From positions 404,501 to 468,500 of the forward strand of contig JACVTC010000045.1 in NCBI GenBank assembly GCA_016946835.1: a DNA stretch of 64,000 nt. The letters are read 5' to 3'. The translations under genes and the position numbers were made by a program. The notes under the pieces were generated by a model. That model was not told the DNA's origin. It saw nothing but the letters and a program-made list of their open reading frames with translations, and searched no databases. The stretch comes from Neocallimastix lanati (nom. inval.) (taxonomy: Eukaryota > Neocallimastigomycota > Neocallimastigomycetes > Neocallimastigales > Neocallimastigaceae). This document shows positions 10,986-23,241 of this stretch, one piece after another (the stretch's first letter is position 1; every line of letters begins with the position of its first letter).

Positions 10986-11699
10986 TGTTGAAATTATAAC
11001 TGAATTGAAATCTCAATTTCAGTTATTTACATTTCAATAATTAAAAATATTATTTATTTAATTATAAATAATATATATATTTAAATAATTAATAATTAAT
11101 ATAAATTCTTGTTTAATATTTAAAGGGTTATCTTAGGCCTAATAATTCTGAGAATATTAATAAATAAGGTTTATATTAATAATTAATTTCAATGATACAT
11201 TTGACGTCACGTGTATTTTATTTATATTATGTTTTTATATATGTTTACAACATATCTATATTAAATTCAATTATTCAAATTAATTATATAATTAAATTTA
11301 TCCTTATATTTTATTAGTATTTATATTACTATATTATTACTATCTTATAATTAAATATTATTATTATGTAACTTACAAAGTATAAAATAAAGATGTAAAA
11401 ATCTATCTTTTATGTTCTTTGTAAGGTTATTGTAAAATTACCTTAATAGTAATATATTATAGATATTTTATTATTAAATAAAATAAACAAATTTAAAATT
11501 AAATTAATTTGATAATTCTAATTATCAAAGTTTATTATAAATAAATTTTTATTAAACTAAACCATATAAATATTTATTATTATTATTATATATCTATATA
11601 GTATATTACTATATAGACATTTTGACTTAGTGATTATTTTTTAATAAAACATATTATTTTATTTAAATTTAAACTATAAATTATATCAAAATCTTAACA
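10986..11699 (+). repeat. 3' LTR of the family A element (714 bp)
   Basis: Starts TGTTGAAATTATAAC and ends CTTAACA, i.e. the usual TG..CA. It contains the uninterrupted version of the site in which the Mutator-like element sits in the 5' LTR, and the same TATA/hairpin block at about 11366-11430. It is followed directly by TTAAC and then another LTR. Confidence 0.93.
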
Positions 11700-11704
11700 T
11701 TAAC

Positions 11705-12359
11705 TGTTGAATTGGTACTTAGATTAAAGAGTAAACTTGGTTGGAAGCCTTTAATCTAATAACCTTATGGATATTATTTTATTTTATAAATTTATTTATT
11801 CAAATTTAAAAATAATATTTTATTATTAAACTTTTAATTAACTATATTTTATTTAATATGTTTTATTATAAAGTTATCAAATTATTTGTAAATAATAATC
11901 TTACAAAGATTTATAAAAAATATTTTTTAGTTCTTTTATATTTTTGAAAAACAATATAAAATATTTAGTAATATATTTTAATAAATACTAATTTAAAGAT
12001 AACAATATAAATAATAATTTTAATAAAGAAAGTAATAAAATAATATATATATATAATATAAGATAATAAAAATATATAAAATAATATAATTAATAAAAAA
12101 CAATATTTATAAATAATATTCAACTATATTAATTAATATAAAAAAAGGGATAATATTAATTAATATGTAATACGATATTAATCAATTAATATATTTGGGA
12201 TTCAATAATGTATAAAAGTGATAATATTAATTAATATGTAATACAATATTAATTAGGTTATGAACGGTACAAGGATTTAAGGAGTACAAATTATATTTTT
12301 AATTAAATTATTATTTTTGTAGTATTGAATATAAATTAATTTGTATCAAATCCTTGACA
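11705..12359 (+). mobile_element. Solo LTR, family D (655 bp) with TTAAC target duplication
   Basis: Starts TGTTGAATTGGTAC and ends CCTTGACA, flanked by TTAAC at 11700-11704 and 12360-12364. It shares blocks such as AACTTGGTTGGAA and AATAATCTTAC with the minus-strand copy at 22636-23005. An inverted pair (AGATTAAAG / CTTTAATCT) lies at its start and another (AAGGATTT / AAATCCTT) near its end. No internal region remains. Confidence 0.72.
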
Positions 12360-12364
12360 TTAAC

Positions 12365-13050
12365 AATTTATAATAATAATTTACTAAATTATAAAATCAT
12401 AAATAATTATTATAAAAAGTTAGTATTTCCAAATAAAATTTTAAGATTAATAAAAGAACAATGTAAATTTAAATAATTAATATAGAAATTAAATTTAAAT
12501 AATTTTATTATGTAAATTATATTTTATTATATAAAAGTTTGTTATTATTTGATATAATTAGTAAATAGTTATTTTATTTTAAAGACTTAAAACTAATTCT
12601 TTTTTAAAATTAGAAACTAAGACTTTAAATAGAATTAAAATAGTAATACTTTTTATTTTTAATATTTATAAAAGATATAAATAGTAATTAAATTAGATAG
12701 TTAATTATATAGTTTAATCTTAACGAAAATTATAAAAACATATAATAATTCTTATTTAAAAGAACAACATTTTTGTTAACATTTTTGTTTATCAAAACTT
12801 GTTCAATAAATACTTATTTTATTTTTATTTAAATTTAAAAGTATTTATTTAATATTATAAATTTAAAAACTTAATAAAAATTAATATTTAAAAATTAAAT
12901 AAAATTTATGTGTTAAAATAACGTTAGTATTTCTAACAAATCAATTTTAAAAAGTTTCATAATAAAACATATTTTAATTATTTTAAAATTTATCTCTTTG
13001 ATAAAGAGTTATTAATAAACAAAAGTAAGTAATTAATAATTTCTTATCAT
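12365..13050. other. Gene-free A+T-rich stretch
   Basis: No coding-like stretch, RNA gene or clear repeat seen. It separates the family D solo LTR from the family B LTR pair. Confidence 0.4.
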
Positions 13051-13055
13051 TTGGG

Positions 13056-14034
13056 TGTAAGAAATAATAATTATTTATTAATAAATAATTAATATTTCTT
13101 AGTCTTTATAATTATTAATAATAATTATAAATTTATTTAAATTATAACTAATTCATACATTGAGATACTATTATCAAATTATTAAAATTATAATTATTCA
13201 TACACTTAAATAATATTAGAAAATTTATTTAGATAATTATTATAAGTACACTTATTAAGATTATTATTTTTATTTAGTTATTTATTTAATTATCAAGTTA
13301 ATATAAACATTAGTTTTATTTATTTTGTACATTATACATTTAAAAGAACAATTAATAAGTTTCTGTATTCTTTATAATTCTACATTTTAGTTTAAGGATA
13401 GTTTTACGTTAATAAGTTTAGATTAGATTTTAAAAAATGATATTTAGAAAAATAGATTAATTTAGATCATTCCGGTTATTATTTATTTCTCTTTTTATTT
13501 GATGATCTAAATTAAAATTTAGAAAATCGATATTTTAAGGTTTTATCCAAATATAAAATAATATATTTGGTTTTACTTAATATATAGGATGATCGATATG
13601 AATAAAATATCGATCAAAACTTATCTAGTTTTTTCTTCTAATCTTTTTCTAGATAAGATATTTTTTAAGATTAGAAAACCTTTTTTTTATTTAACCTTAT
13701 TTCCAAAAAAAAATATAAATAAGGATCTTGATTTCCCTTTAAGAAATCAAGAGTTATTATTATAAAAAAATATAGTTATAATAATAACAATTTTATATTT
13801 TTAACTTTAATAAATTAATAAAATATTTTATTCAAAAAAAATATTTTTAAAATCAAATTTATACAAATAGTTCTTCTTTTGCTTTGCGTGCTATTATTAT
13901 AATTAATTTTATAATAAACTCTATAGGTAAAAGATTTATTTTATTTTATTTTCTATTTTCTCAACTTAATGAATTAGTCGTTAAGTTGTAGTTAATAATT
14001 CTGTTTTGAGTTAGTTCTTAATAGAATTATTACA
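13056..14034 (+). mobile_element. Solo LTR, family B, first of a pair
   Basis: Starts TGTAAGAAATAATAATT and ends AGAATTATTACA, matching the well-bounded family B copy at 26177-27189. A TATA box (TATAAATAAGG) sits near 13717, followed by a short inverted repeat (CTTGATTT / AAATCAAG). The 5 bp before it are TTGGG and the 5 bp after it TTGTG, close to a target duplication. It is the partner of the next LTR. Confidence 0.7.
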
Positions 14035-14039
14035 TTGTG

Positions 14040-15056
14040 TATAAGAATCTATAATTATTTTTAAATAAAATAATTATATTTTCTTAGTGAAGTTATAATT
14101 ATTATAACTTTATTTAATTATATTATATTTATTCATTTAAATATTATTAATAATTTATTTAATTCAATTTTAGATATTCATTAATTTAATATAACAAAAT
14201 TTATTTAATTAATTATTATTTATTCATTTATAAATAATTATAGTTTATTTAATTAAACATTTAATTATTAAATTTATTAGTTTTAGCTTATTTATTTAAT
14301 TAAATTGTAAACAAACACATTATGTATTCTATTATGTATTCTATTATGTATTCTATTATGTATTTAATAATGTATTTTGTATTTTGTTTATTATTATTAT
14401 TAATATGTTATTTTCCTTATTTGTAAATTTATGATTTTATGATCAAAATATCTTTTATTATTTTATTCTTTTATTTTCGATCAATTAAATTAGATTAGTG
14501 AATCGGTTAATTAGGGTTTTTCCTAATCACTTCTTAAAAGTAATTGCTTTTACCTAATTGATACGATAATCGATATGGATAGAATATCGATCAAAATTCT
14601 TATCTAGGTTTTTCTCTCTAATCTTTTCCTAGATAAGATTTGTTATGATTAGAAAACACTTTTTTAATTTAACCTTATTTTTCAAAAAAATATAAATAAG
14701 GCTCTTGAGTTCTCTTTGAGAAATTAAGAATTATTATTATAACGATTATAATATAACAATTATAAAATAATAATAAAAATATTAAATATTTAAATTTCTA
14801 ATTTAATAAAGATAGTTTAATAATAAAATAAATTTTAAAATAAAAAATAAAATAAATAAAAAATTTTCCTCGTAACGAATTGGTGTAACTTTTGGTATTT
14901 GTTTATTATAATTAAGTTATAATAAACTCTTCAATATTTAGATAAGTATAAATTTATTATTTTATTTTTCTCAATTTAATAATAATTTTTATAAAGTTAT
15001 TATTAAGTTGCAGTTAATAATTTAATTATAATTAATTTTATAATTAAATTATTACA
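14040..15056 (+). mobile_element. Solo LTR, family B, second of a pair, TTGTG duplication
   Basis: Ends AAATTATTACA and is flanked on both sides by TTGTG (14035-14039 and 15057-15061). Its first bases read TATAAGAATC instead of the usual TGTAA. TATA box near 14690 (TATAAATAAGG), then the same stem motif as the first copy (TCTTGAGTTC / GAGAAATTAAGA). It carries its own short minisatellite at 14319-14364. Confidence 0.7.
14319..14364. repeat. 12-bp minisatellite in a family B LTR
   Basis: Unit ATTATGTATTCT repeats nearly four times, lying in the LTR part upstream of the TATA box. The corresponding part of the LTR at 26177 has a different, 14-bp unit. Confidence 0.8.
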
Positions 15057-15110
15057 TTGTGGTAAAGAACGAATATATAATGGATTATTAATTAGAATTT
15101 CAACTTACTT

Positions 15111-15859
15111 TGTTGAAATTATAACTGAGTTGAAATCTCAATTTCAGTTATTTACATTTCAATAGTTGAAAATATTATTTATTTAATTATAAATACTATA
15201 TATATTTAAATAATTAATAATTAATATAAATTCTTATTTAATATTTAAAGAATTATCTTAGGTCTAATAATTCTGAAAATATTAGTAAATAAGATTTATA
15301 TTAATAATTTCAATTATCTACATATGACGTCACATGTATTTATTTATATTATGTTTATATATATGTTTACATCATATATATTAACTTCTATTTTTAATTA
15401 TTCAAATTAATTATATAATTACAAATTAAATTTATTTAGTTACATTAAATATTTTAAACATATCGATATTGTTATTATCTTAATATTTTATTCATATTAC
15501 TATATTATTAATATCTTATAATTAAATACTATTATTATGTAACTTACAAAGTATAAAAGAAAGATGTAAAAATCTATCTTTTATGTTCTTTGTAAGGTTA
15601 TTGTGTTCACAATAATTATATACTAATAATTCAACTTTTATTAAAATAAATAAATATTTTTTATAAATCTTTCAAAGAAATTATTGTTTAAATTATTCTT
15701 TAAATATTAAGTGTTTAAATAATTTAATTAATTATCTTATTTTATTTAATTACCAATTTATTAATAATTAATTATTATTGGGATTATTAATATATAATTC
15801 AACATATTAACCTAGTAACGTTATTAATTATAAAGCTATTTTATATCTTAATTTTAACA
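15111..15859 (+). mobile_element. Solo LTR, family A, TACTT target duplication
   Basis: Starts TGTTGAAATTATAAC and ends TTTTAACA, flanked by TACTT at 15106-15110 and 15860-15864. Homology with the element at 10986 is strong as far as the conserved hairpin/TATA block (about 15540-15602), beyond which the sequence diverges, so the 3' third is a variant or replaced segment. Confidence 0.68.
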
Positions 15860-15966
15860 TACTTTAGAATCCATTATATTATTCTTTACTTAATATTACT
15901 TTACTATATTTTCTATACTAAAATATTTTTAAATATAATTTTTTTTCTATATTTTTATTAAAAAGT

Positions 15967-16545
15967 TATTCAATTAAAACTGTTTTGTTATAAATTTATA
16001 ATACGTTTTATTAATAATTAAAAATACTTTATTTTAAAATTTTTTAAAAGATAAAATATAATTTAGTAAAGAAAAAGTTATAAAGTGTTTTATTTTATAT
16101 TTTTGAATTATTATTACTACAGTTTGTTATAATAATAACTCTTAATTTCTCAAAGAGAACTCAAGAGTTTCTATTTATACTTTTAAATTTTAATAAATTT
16201 GTTTCTAATCTTAACAAAGCAATTGTTTAGGAAAAGATTAGAAGAAAAACCTAAACAAGAATTCGACCGATAATCTATACATATCGGTCATCGAATGTTT
16301 TAAGTAAAACCGATTGGTAAAATCGGGAAAAACCTTAAAATACTGATTGTCTAATATTAAGTACACAAGAAATAGATAAAATAAACGAAAATATAATAAA
16401 AATGATTAAAAATGAATTATTTGAATATTATTGGTTACTAATTAAAAAAAATAACGAATTCATAAAAATAAAATCAATCTTTTACAAAAATTATTAAAAC
16501 ATGATTAATTTTAAATTAATATTAATAAAATGACAATATTATATG
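15967..16545 (-). repeat. Partial family B LTR, minus orientation, inverted copy of 25441-26023
   Basis: This stretch is the reverse complement of about 25441-26023, including the block ACCGATTGGTAAAATCGGG and the TATA/stem region. The match starts and stops abruptly at both ends. The two arms face outward around about 8.9 kb that contains relics of gypsy-like elements and the tRNA region. Confidence 0.75.
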
Positions 16546-17149
16546 TTAAAATTAAATGAATAAATAAATAAATTACTAATTAAAATCTTTCCGAAGATGT
16601 CATTAGAAAATTCAAATCTCCTGTTACTGTATCTTTACTTTTCGTACCTAAGAAATCTGGTGAATTAGGCATGTATATTGACTACGGGAGACTCAATGAG
16701 ATCATTATACAAGTTTCATACCTTTTACTACTCATCAACGATATTCTTGAACTTCTCAGTCAGAGTAGAGTATTTTCAAAACTTCATATCCGACTAGCCT
16801 ATAATCTTATAAGAATCAAAGAAGGAGACGAGTATTGTAAATATGGCCACTTTCAGTACTTGATTAAACTATTAGACCTGAGGAATGTTCTATCTGTTTT
16901 CTAATACTTTATTAATGACGTACTGGAAGACTTTCTCAGAATCTTCATTTACAGCTTTATTGAAGATATTATTTAAAAGTTAAATAAATAAAATTATAAA
17001 TTTTTAAAATTAAATCATAGTTTTTTATAAAACAATTTTAATGTTTCTAATAAAATATTTTTATTTAGATTTTTTTTTTAACTTTTATTTTATTTCGTAT
17101 TTGTGCTTTTATTCACTTTTACAAAATCTAATTTTGTAAATTAAGAAAT

Positions 17150-17708
17150 TAGTACTAAATCACCGTACATATAAAGAATTATAATTATTTTCTTAAATAA
17201 TTATTATTCATTATTATAAAATTATAGATTAAAGTTTATTAAGTTTTAAAATTTTATTAATAATTTTATTAATTTTATTACATCCTAATTATTAATTTAA
17301 TATTATTGTTTTAAATTTTATCTTAAATAATCAATAATTATTTATATATATTAAATTTTAATTACGTATTATTGTATTAAAATGATAATAATTTTATCAA
17401 GAAAAAGTAAATTATATTTAAATGATAATATTTATAATTAATTAAGAAAAATCAAATTATTTATTGATCATTTAATTAAGAAAATTAAAAGAATCAATTA
17501 TTTAATCATACTCGTGATCGAACAATTACTAATATGAACATATGTAATTAATAGTTAATAAAATTTCTCCCTTTTTTAAGGTTTTCTTATTAATTAATGA
17601 TTGATGAAATTAAAACACAAATCAAAATTCTATCTAGTTTTTTCTTTTCTAATATTTTTCTTGATAGAAACGATTTTCCACGATTAAAAATTAAATTGAT
17701 ATAAATAA
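17150..17708 (+). repeat. Diverged family B LTR fragment nested in the gypsy fossil
   Basis: Contains ATCAAAATTCTATCTAG, TTTTCTTTTCTAAT and TATAAATAAG in the same order as the family B LTRs, and an ATAAAGAATTATAATTATTT stretch like their start. The host sequence on either side shares an AGAATCTTCATTTACAGC block. Weakly conserved. Confidence 0.45.
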
Positions 17709-18059
17709 GAATCTTCATTTACAGCTACATTGACGTTATTATTATTTTCTCTCTAGATCTTAGTACTAATTATACACATTTAGTCGAAGCACTACTAAGA
17801 CTTAGAGAAGATAGACTATTCACATTTTAGAAAAATGAGTATTTTATACTCATTTCTTCGATTTCCTTGGACATCGAATTTCTCCTGAAGGTATATGTAT
17901 AAATCGGAATAAAGTTTAATCCATTTTAGAAAGTCTTCCTTCTACAAATATTAAAGTGATACAATCATTCTTAGGACTTGTCAAATAGCTGATAGTATTT
18001 TACATGAAATTTTTATTCAAAATAAAACTTCAGAATGACAATATTTACTCAATAATATA

Positions 18060-19230
18060 TATAATAACTAAAAATAATATAAAAATTATTAAATAAAAAT
18101 TAGTTGCAACTATAAATTTTAAAATCATCCATATATCTTCTTTATATGTAGAGAATGAGCGATTCTGTGTACATTTTCTGAAATTACTCTGAATAAACTA
18201 TACAATGATATTAAAATCATGCTCCTAATTTAAATATTAAAGTAGTAATGATCATTTGAAAATAAGAACTGATTTTCCATTAAACAACAGATGCAATTAA
18301 TTAATAATTTTTATAATTCAAAATTGAATAATTAATTCTATATTAATAAAAATTACTATTTCAGAATAATTTTAAATACTCAAATTAATTTTTTATTATA
18401 AGAAATATTATTTTATTATATTAATTATTAATAATTATATTTTTATAATAATTTTTATATTATATAATATCATAAATTAGTACATCGTTAGTCTTGAGAT
18501 ATTCTTCTAAAACAAAACTATATTAAATTAATTCTTAACAATTACAATATTAATATAAATTATGATATAAATATTTATATCATTAATTTTACTAATAATA
18601 AATATTATTATTACTTTAGTATAATTTTATTTAATAGCTTAGTATAGTTTTATTTAAAATTTATCAATTAAAATAACAGTAATTAAATAGATATTATAAA
18701 TTATAAAATACTATATTTAATGTTAAAATATAAATAATTTTAAAATTTTTCTAAAAATTAAAATATTTTATTAGATTAATAACAATTAAATATTAACTAC
18801 TAAAAATATTAAATATTAAACCCTTGTCATTTAGTTACACATTAATTATTAAAATACAACCATAAAGTATTTTACATTAATTATTATTTAATTAATAATA
18901 ATCTTTAATAATTAATAAATATTAATTAATATTATAATAAAATGAATTAAATAGTTTTCTTAAAAAATAAATATAAAAATATTATTATAAAATGTTTTTG
19001 TGTTTCTTCTATATTAATAAATAGTAATAATTATTTTTTTTAATATATTTTTAATATCAAATAAAATTTTTAAAAAGGCTAAAAATTTTATAGGAAAAAT
19101 ATTTTAATTTTTTATCGAACCTTTAAATTAAATATATAATTAATACAATATGTATTTACCTAGTAATTTAATTAGAAATTTTAACTTTTCAAATTAAATA
19201 TTAATAAGATAAAAACCAACCCCCCAAAAA
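18060..19230. other. A+T-rich stretch between the two recognisable parts of the gypsy fossil
   Basis: Position and direction imply decayed polymerase sequence or later insertions, but I cannot recognise any motif here. Confidence 0.3.
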
Positions 19231-20162
19231 AAAAATTGAAAGGATTCATCAACTATTATATCCGTTTTAGCCCCGGGTTTGCAAACTATCTTATCTTCTT
19301 TCCTCTCTTCATAGGAAAAATATAAAATTCGGTTAGTTATCTGAAACTCAAAAAATCCTTTGACCTAATCAAATCAAAATTTTCAGCCCCTCGAATTCTT
19401 GCTTATTCTAATGGAGATCTTCCTTTCATACTCGAAACTGGCCATAGCAACTTTGCCAGTGATGCCATTCTTTTTCCAAACTTTGTCTAAAAGACAACAA
19501 AACCCAACCATTTTCGTTTTTCTCAAGATCACTTATTCAAGTTGAAAAGAATTATCTAATTTATGACAAATAATTCCTAGCAATCATTTCTATTTTGGAA
19601 TACTGGAGATATTTACTAAAGGGCATTGATAAACCATTCACCGTTTTTTCTGACCATTGTAACCTTCTTTACCAAAAAAAAAAACAGAAAAGTTGGCTGA
19701 AAGACTTGTCCGCTGGTCACTTTTCCTTTTGGAATTTAATTTAAAAATTGTTCGTTGTACCGGACCACCTAATGGTAAACCTGATATTCTTTTCTCATAG
19801 AACTTATTACACATTCTTTAGTGATTCTACCTCAGTTGAAATTTCTTTTAGTAGTTTACATCTGGAATATTTTAATACTTTCATTAATTATGTTTCCTCT
19901 TTTACCTATCAAATTAACCAAAAATATAAGAATGATAATTTTTTATATGACATATACTTGCAAATTGACTTTGAAACATTCAAGGACACCATTAAACTAA
20001 AAATTTTCTCTCTTGGTAATAGTTTTCTTATCATTAATGGTAAAATTTGTGTTATTACTTAGTCTAAATTTTCAATTTTAACCCTATCTCATCAAGAGTG
20101 AAGTTTTAGAATAATTATTTTGTTCTTAAACAAAACATTCCATTACTTTTTATAATTTAAAT

Positions 20163-20410
20163 CAATAAAATCTGCCTTTCTTCCACCGTGAAGGAAGTAA
20201 CATAATAGGTACTACGTCACATATATATTTACACATTCATTAATCAGAAAATTACTAATATTAGTAAAATTTTCAGAAATTAACGTATTCATTACATTAT
20301 TAGTAACGATACTATAATTTTCATTATATCTAATATTAATATTCCTATTTTTGTTATCAATATGGATTCTTATAAGATTAAACTTAAAATAAAGAAATAG
20401 AAAAATCATT
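20163..20410 (-). other. Unrecognised coding-like relic, Asn-rich
   Basis: The minus strand has a 65-residue open frame (20212-20409) with DNKNRNINIRYNENYSIV and ENFTNISNFLINECVNIYVT. The layout (Asn-rich stretch, then a short polar segment) loosely recalls the minus-strand relic at about 24355-25280. It may be part of the same kind of element. I do not recognise a family. Confidence 0.25.
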
Positions 20411-20554
20411 TAATAATGACCATATAACGATTTGTAAGAATCTCTAATTATTTTTTAGAATAATAAAGTTTTAGCGTTATGCAATTTAGAATATAAAATT
20501 TTCTAAATAAATTTACAAAATCAAGTAGACCAATCAAAGGTGAGCTATTTTATT

Positions 20555-20672
20555 GAAATTATAACAAAAAAAAATGAAAATTTTAATTACAATTTTTTGT
20601 ATTTCAATAATTAATTTTATTAAATAAAAGTTATTGATATTTCAATAAATTTATAATTTCAACAATAAAAAA
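20555..20672. repeat. Small inverted pair of LTR-A-like start sequences
   Basis: ATTGAAATTATAAC at the left and the reverse complement of TGTTGAAATTATAA at the right face each other about 100 bp apart. They resemble the first bases of the family A LTR. Possibly a fragment of an LTR that forms its own hairpin. The surrounding 20410-21180 holds no gene that I can see. Confidence 0.35.
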
Positions 20673-21183
20673 ACAATGACAAACAAATAAACAAACCGAA
20701 AAAAAAAGCTATGATAAAATCGGCAAGTAAAAGAATAAGAATTAAAGATCTTAATAATAAAAAAAATATATATATATTCTAATAATTAGAGAAAACCTTA
20801 AATACTGTTTATAATTCTAAAATTTTAAATTAATTAATAAAATATTTTAATTTTAACCTAAATGATTTTAATTTAAAATGATTTAAACTAAATTAAAATA
20901 GCTTAAAATAAAATATCCTAAACTAAAATAAATAATTTAACCAATTTAATTAATATCCTTCTAATATCTAAATTTTTTAATCTATTATTTTTATATATCT
21001 ACTATTACTCACAAATTATAAAATGCTAAACTTTGAATGATTTACTAATTATAGTGTCTTAAAAATGTTTAACAATTAAATTTCAAAGTATTTATTTATC
21101 TATTCTAAGCTAATTAAAAATTATTATTTAAACTTTAGAGAATATTAAAATAATAATATAAAAATAAAGTTGTAAGATAAAAA

Positions 21184-21230
21184 AGGAGAGCTAAAGTATT
21201 GGATTGCAGGTTCAAACCTTGTAGCTAACG
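21184..21230 (+). pseudogene. tRNA-Ser relic (3' half)
   Basis: GCAGGTTCAAACCTTGTAGC followed by TAACG matches the T-arm and acceptor end of the intact tRNA-Ser at 23070-23151. The D-arm and anticodon arm are no longer recognisable. It precedes the tRNA-Cys relic at the same spacing as in the intact pair. Confidence 0.72.
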
Positions 21231-21244
21231 CTTTATTATTGAAA

Positions 21245-21312
21245 GGGCTTTTTGCTCAGCGTTAGAGTAATTGACTGAAGATGAATAGGTTTTGGGTTTA
21301 TTTTCCAAATGT
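21245..21312 (+). pseudogene. tRNA-Cys relic
   Basis: GGGCTTTTTGCTCAGCGTTAG then TTGACTGAAGATGAATAGG aligns along the intact tRNA-Cys at 23167-23238. The anticodon loop is changed from GCA, and the 3' acceptor strand no longer pairs with the 5' strand. It is a dead copy. Confidence 0.75.
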
Positions 21313-21750
21313 TCTTTCATTTTTCTTAATTTTAATTTTTATTTCAATTTTTTTTTATTTAATCTCATTTTTTGGTTACTAAAAAAAAAAATAAAGAAGA
21401 CTCTTCTTTATTTTTTTTTTTTTTATTTTTAAAGGTTTACATATATATATCCTATTCATATTATTTAATAAAATAAAAAGTTAAAAAGAAAAAAAATAAT
21501 AATTTCTATTTAAAAAATTACATTTTTTTTAAGATAAGGTTAATAGTTTAAAATTAATTTATTTACAATCTAATTATAGAATTAATTTGATTCGAAAAAA
21601 AAAAAGTCCTTTTAAATTATGTTTGCTAGTAGAAAATATTAGTATCGAAATAATTTAAAATATTAGAATAATTAGTAAATTAATTAAAAAAATTCATTTA
21701 TTCGTATTAGTATTTTAACAAAAAATCAAAAAACAAAATAAGACAAAAAA

Positions 21751-22484
21751 TGTCAAAGTTTTGAGATAATTTGGTCTTAACGATTAGGTCAAGATGCCAA
21801 ATTATAGTAATTAATTAATAATTTAATTTTACTCTTATTTAAAACATATTGTTATTAGTAAATTTTATAATTAAGTTTTTATTTAAAATATAAATTTTAT
21901 TTAATCTTAATAATATTTTATTACATTATTTTTTTATAATTATTACTATAATTTAAATTATAATAATCCTACAAAGGATTAATCAAAAGATTTAAACATG
22001 TATTTATATAAAATAATTAATTATTAAAATATTAATTATTAATATGAATATGTAATAGTATCAATATAAATTTGATATTGATATTATAAAATAAGATAAT
22101 AATATAAATATTTAATATAAATAAAATATAAGAATCTGATATAGCTAAGTATTATATTTTATAATTAAATTATAATATGCAAAGATTTTGATAATAAATT
22201 AATATAAAAATTAATTTAATATGACAATCACGTGTTTACATTATTTAAAATAAATTAATTTCAATATGTTAATAATATTTAGTCAATTAGTTGGCCTAGA
22301 CTAATTCCTAAATATTTTAATAAAGTTAATTTAATAATAATAATTATATATTATTATTCATTAATATTGAAATTCAAATAACTGAATTATTGAAATTGAA
22401 TTATTGAAATTGAAATTTAAATTGAAATTGAAATTTAAATTGAAATTGAAATTGAATTAAATGGAATCAGTTATTATCTTAACA
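21751..22484 (-). mobile_element. Diverged family A-like solo LTR, minus orientation
   Basis: Read on the minus strand it shares the order of family A blocks: AATTTCAATAATTCAGTTATTT, then AATTAGTCTAGGCC, then ACACGTGATTGTCAT. The plus-strand start TGTCAAAGTTTTGAGATAATTT matches the reverse of the family A end. Flanks are AAAAA and AAAAT, uninformative in this sequence. Confidence 0.5.
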
Positions 22485-22635
22485 AAAATGAAAAGGATAT
22501 AACTCGATGAGCTATATAAGCCTCATTACCATAACAAATTAATCATTATTTAGTATGATCATACGCCTCAAAATCCTTTTACAATATAAATATATATTAT
22601 TTATTATTATTAAATAATAATAATAATAATAAAAT

Positions 22636-23005
22636 TGTTGAATATAATTTATACTTTTTAAAGTATAATTAATTGTTTATTTTTTATTTATTATTATCTA
22701 ACTTTTTAAACTATTGTTTATTATTTTATTTATTATTATATAACTTTTTAATTGTTTATTTTTATGTATAAAAGAATAGTGAATTAAATGTTTTAAATAA
22801 TCTTCGTAAGATTATTAATATTTTAATAATCTGATAACTTCATTCATTAAAAAATATTATTAAATAAAATCAAATAAAATAATAAAATAAAAATATAATA
22901 AAATTCTATAATAATACTGATAAAATAAAATTTAATTATCATAAGGAAGTTATTAGTTTATAGCATTCCAACCAAGTTATATCAAAACCAAATATAATCT
23001 TAACA
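22636..23005 (-). mobile_element. Short family D solo LTR, minus orientation, upstream of the tRNA pair
   Basis: Bounded by TGTTGAATATAA and AATCTTAACA. On the minus strand it carries AACTTGGTTGGAA and AATAATCTTAC as in the LTR at 11705. It ends 64 bp before tRNA-Ser, a typical distance for elements that integrate near Pol III genes. Flanks AAAAT/AAAAA do not prove a target duplication. Confidence 0.5.
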
Positions 23006-23069
23006 AAAAAAAAAAAAAAAATGAGTATGAAAAATGAGTTAAAAAAAATATATTTAATATGCAGAAGTA

Positions 23070-23151
23070 GTCAGTTTGTCCGAGTGGTTAAGGAGTCAGA
23101 CTTGAAATCTGGTGGGCTCTGCCCGCGCAGGTTCAAACCCTGCAGCTGACG
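23070..23151 (+). tRNA. tRNA-Ser (anticodon UGA)
   Basis: All arms pair: acceptor GTCAGTT with AGCTGAC; D-loop GAGTGGTTAAGG; anticodon stem CAGA/TCTG around CTTGAAA with anticodon TGA; long variable arm GTGGGCTCTGCCCGC; T-arm with GGTTCAAACCC. Reads UCA codons. Only 15 nt separate it from tRNA-Cys, without a T-run between, so both may be cut from one Pol III transcript. Confidence 0.96.
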
Positions 23152-23166
23152 CTTCAATATTTGAAA

Positions 23167-23238
23167 GGGGTGTTAACTCAGCGGTAGAGCAATTGACTGC
23201 AGATCAATAGGTTTTCGGTTCAAATCCGGAACGCCCCT
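23167..23238 (+). tRNA. tRNA-Cys (anticodon GCA)
   Basis: Acceptor GGGGTGT pairs with ACGCCCC; D-arm CTCAGCGGTAGAG; anticodon stem ATTGA/TCAAT around CTGCAGA with anticodon GCA; T-arm CGGTTCAAATCCGG. 72 nt, no intron. It is followed within 4 nt by a nine-T Pol III stop. Confidence 0.96.
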
Positions 23239-23241
23239 GTC

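Larger units (their letters stand above)
1..11699 (+). mobile_element. Ty3/gypsy LTR retrotransposon with chromodomain (family A), 5' end outside window
   Basis: The layout is 5' LTR (its first ~215 bp lie before the window), gag, protease, reverse transcriptase, RNase H, integrase, chromodomain, A-tract and 3' LTR. Comparing the 5' LTR without its inserted DNA transposon to the 3' LTR, I count by eye roughly 15 differences over about 497 shared positions, so the copy is moderately young. gag looks whole; the pol region carries a small number of breaks (about two or three), so the copy reads as broken. The 3' LTR is followed by TTAAC, the likely target duplication. The order of domains with integrase after RNase H, and the terminal chromodomain, place it with the chromoviruses (Tf1/sushi-like). 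Confidence 0.92.
16560..20070 (+). mobile_element. Broken Ty3/gypsy fossil (RT and RNase H relics) with a nested LTR piece
   Basis: Reverse-transcriptase-like sequence is recognisable at about 16590-16980 (AYNLIRIKEGDEY, YGHFQYL) and 17740-18000 (DFLGH-type block). RNase H-like sequence lies at about 19380-19800 (NGDLPFILETGH, FTVFSDHCNLLY, and a GKPDILSR-type motif). Many breaks are present and the copy is clearly old. A family B-like LTR fragment is nested in the RT part. No intact reading frame, gag or integrase is seen. Confidence 0.7.
21184..21735 (+). repeat. Decayed duplicate of the 23070-23470 tRNA segment
   Basis: After the tRNA relics, the blocks AGGTTAATAGTTTAAAATTAAT, AATTTGATT and AAAGTCCTTTTAAA, then AATTAGTAAATTAATTAAA and TATTTTAAC, occur in the same order and spacing as after the intact tRNA pair. 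The two units are direct repeats about 1.9 kb apart, with two LTRs between them. Confidence 0.75.

Noticed and set aside
14319-14364. Regularly spaced repeats as a CRISPR-like array
   Set aside because: Head-to-tail 12-bp units without spacers, in a eukaryotic LTR.
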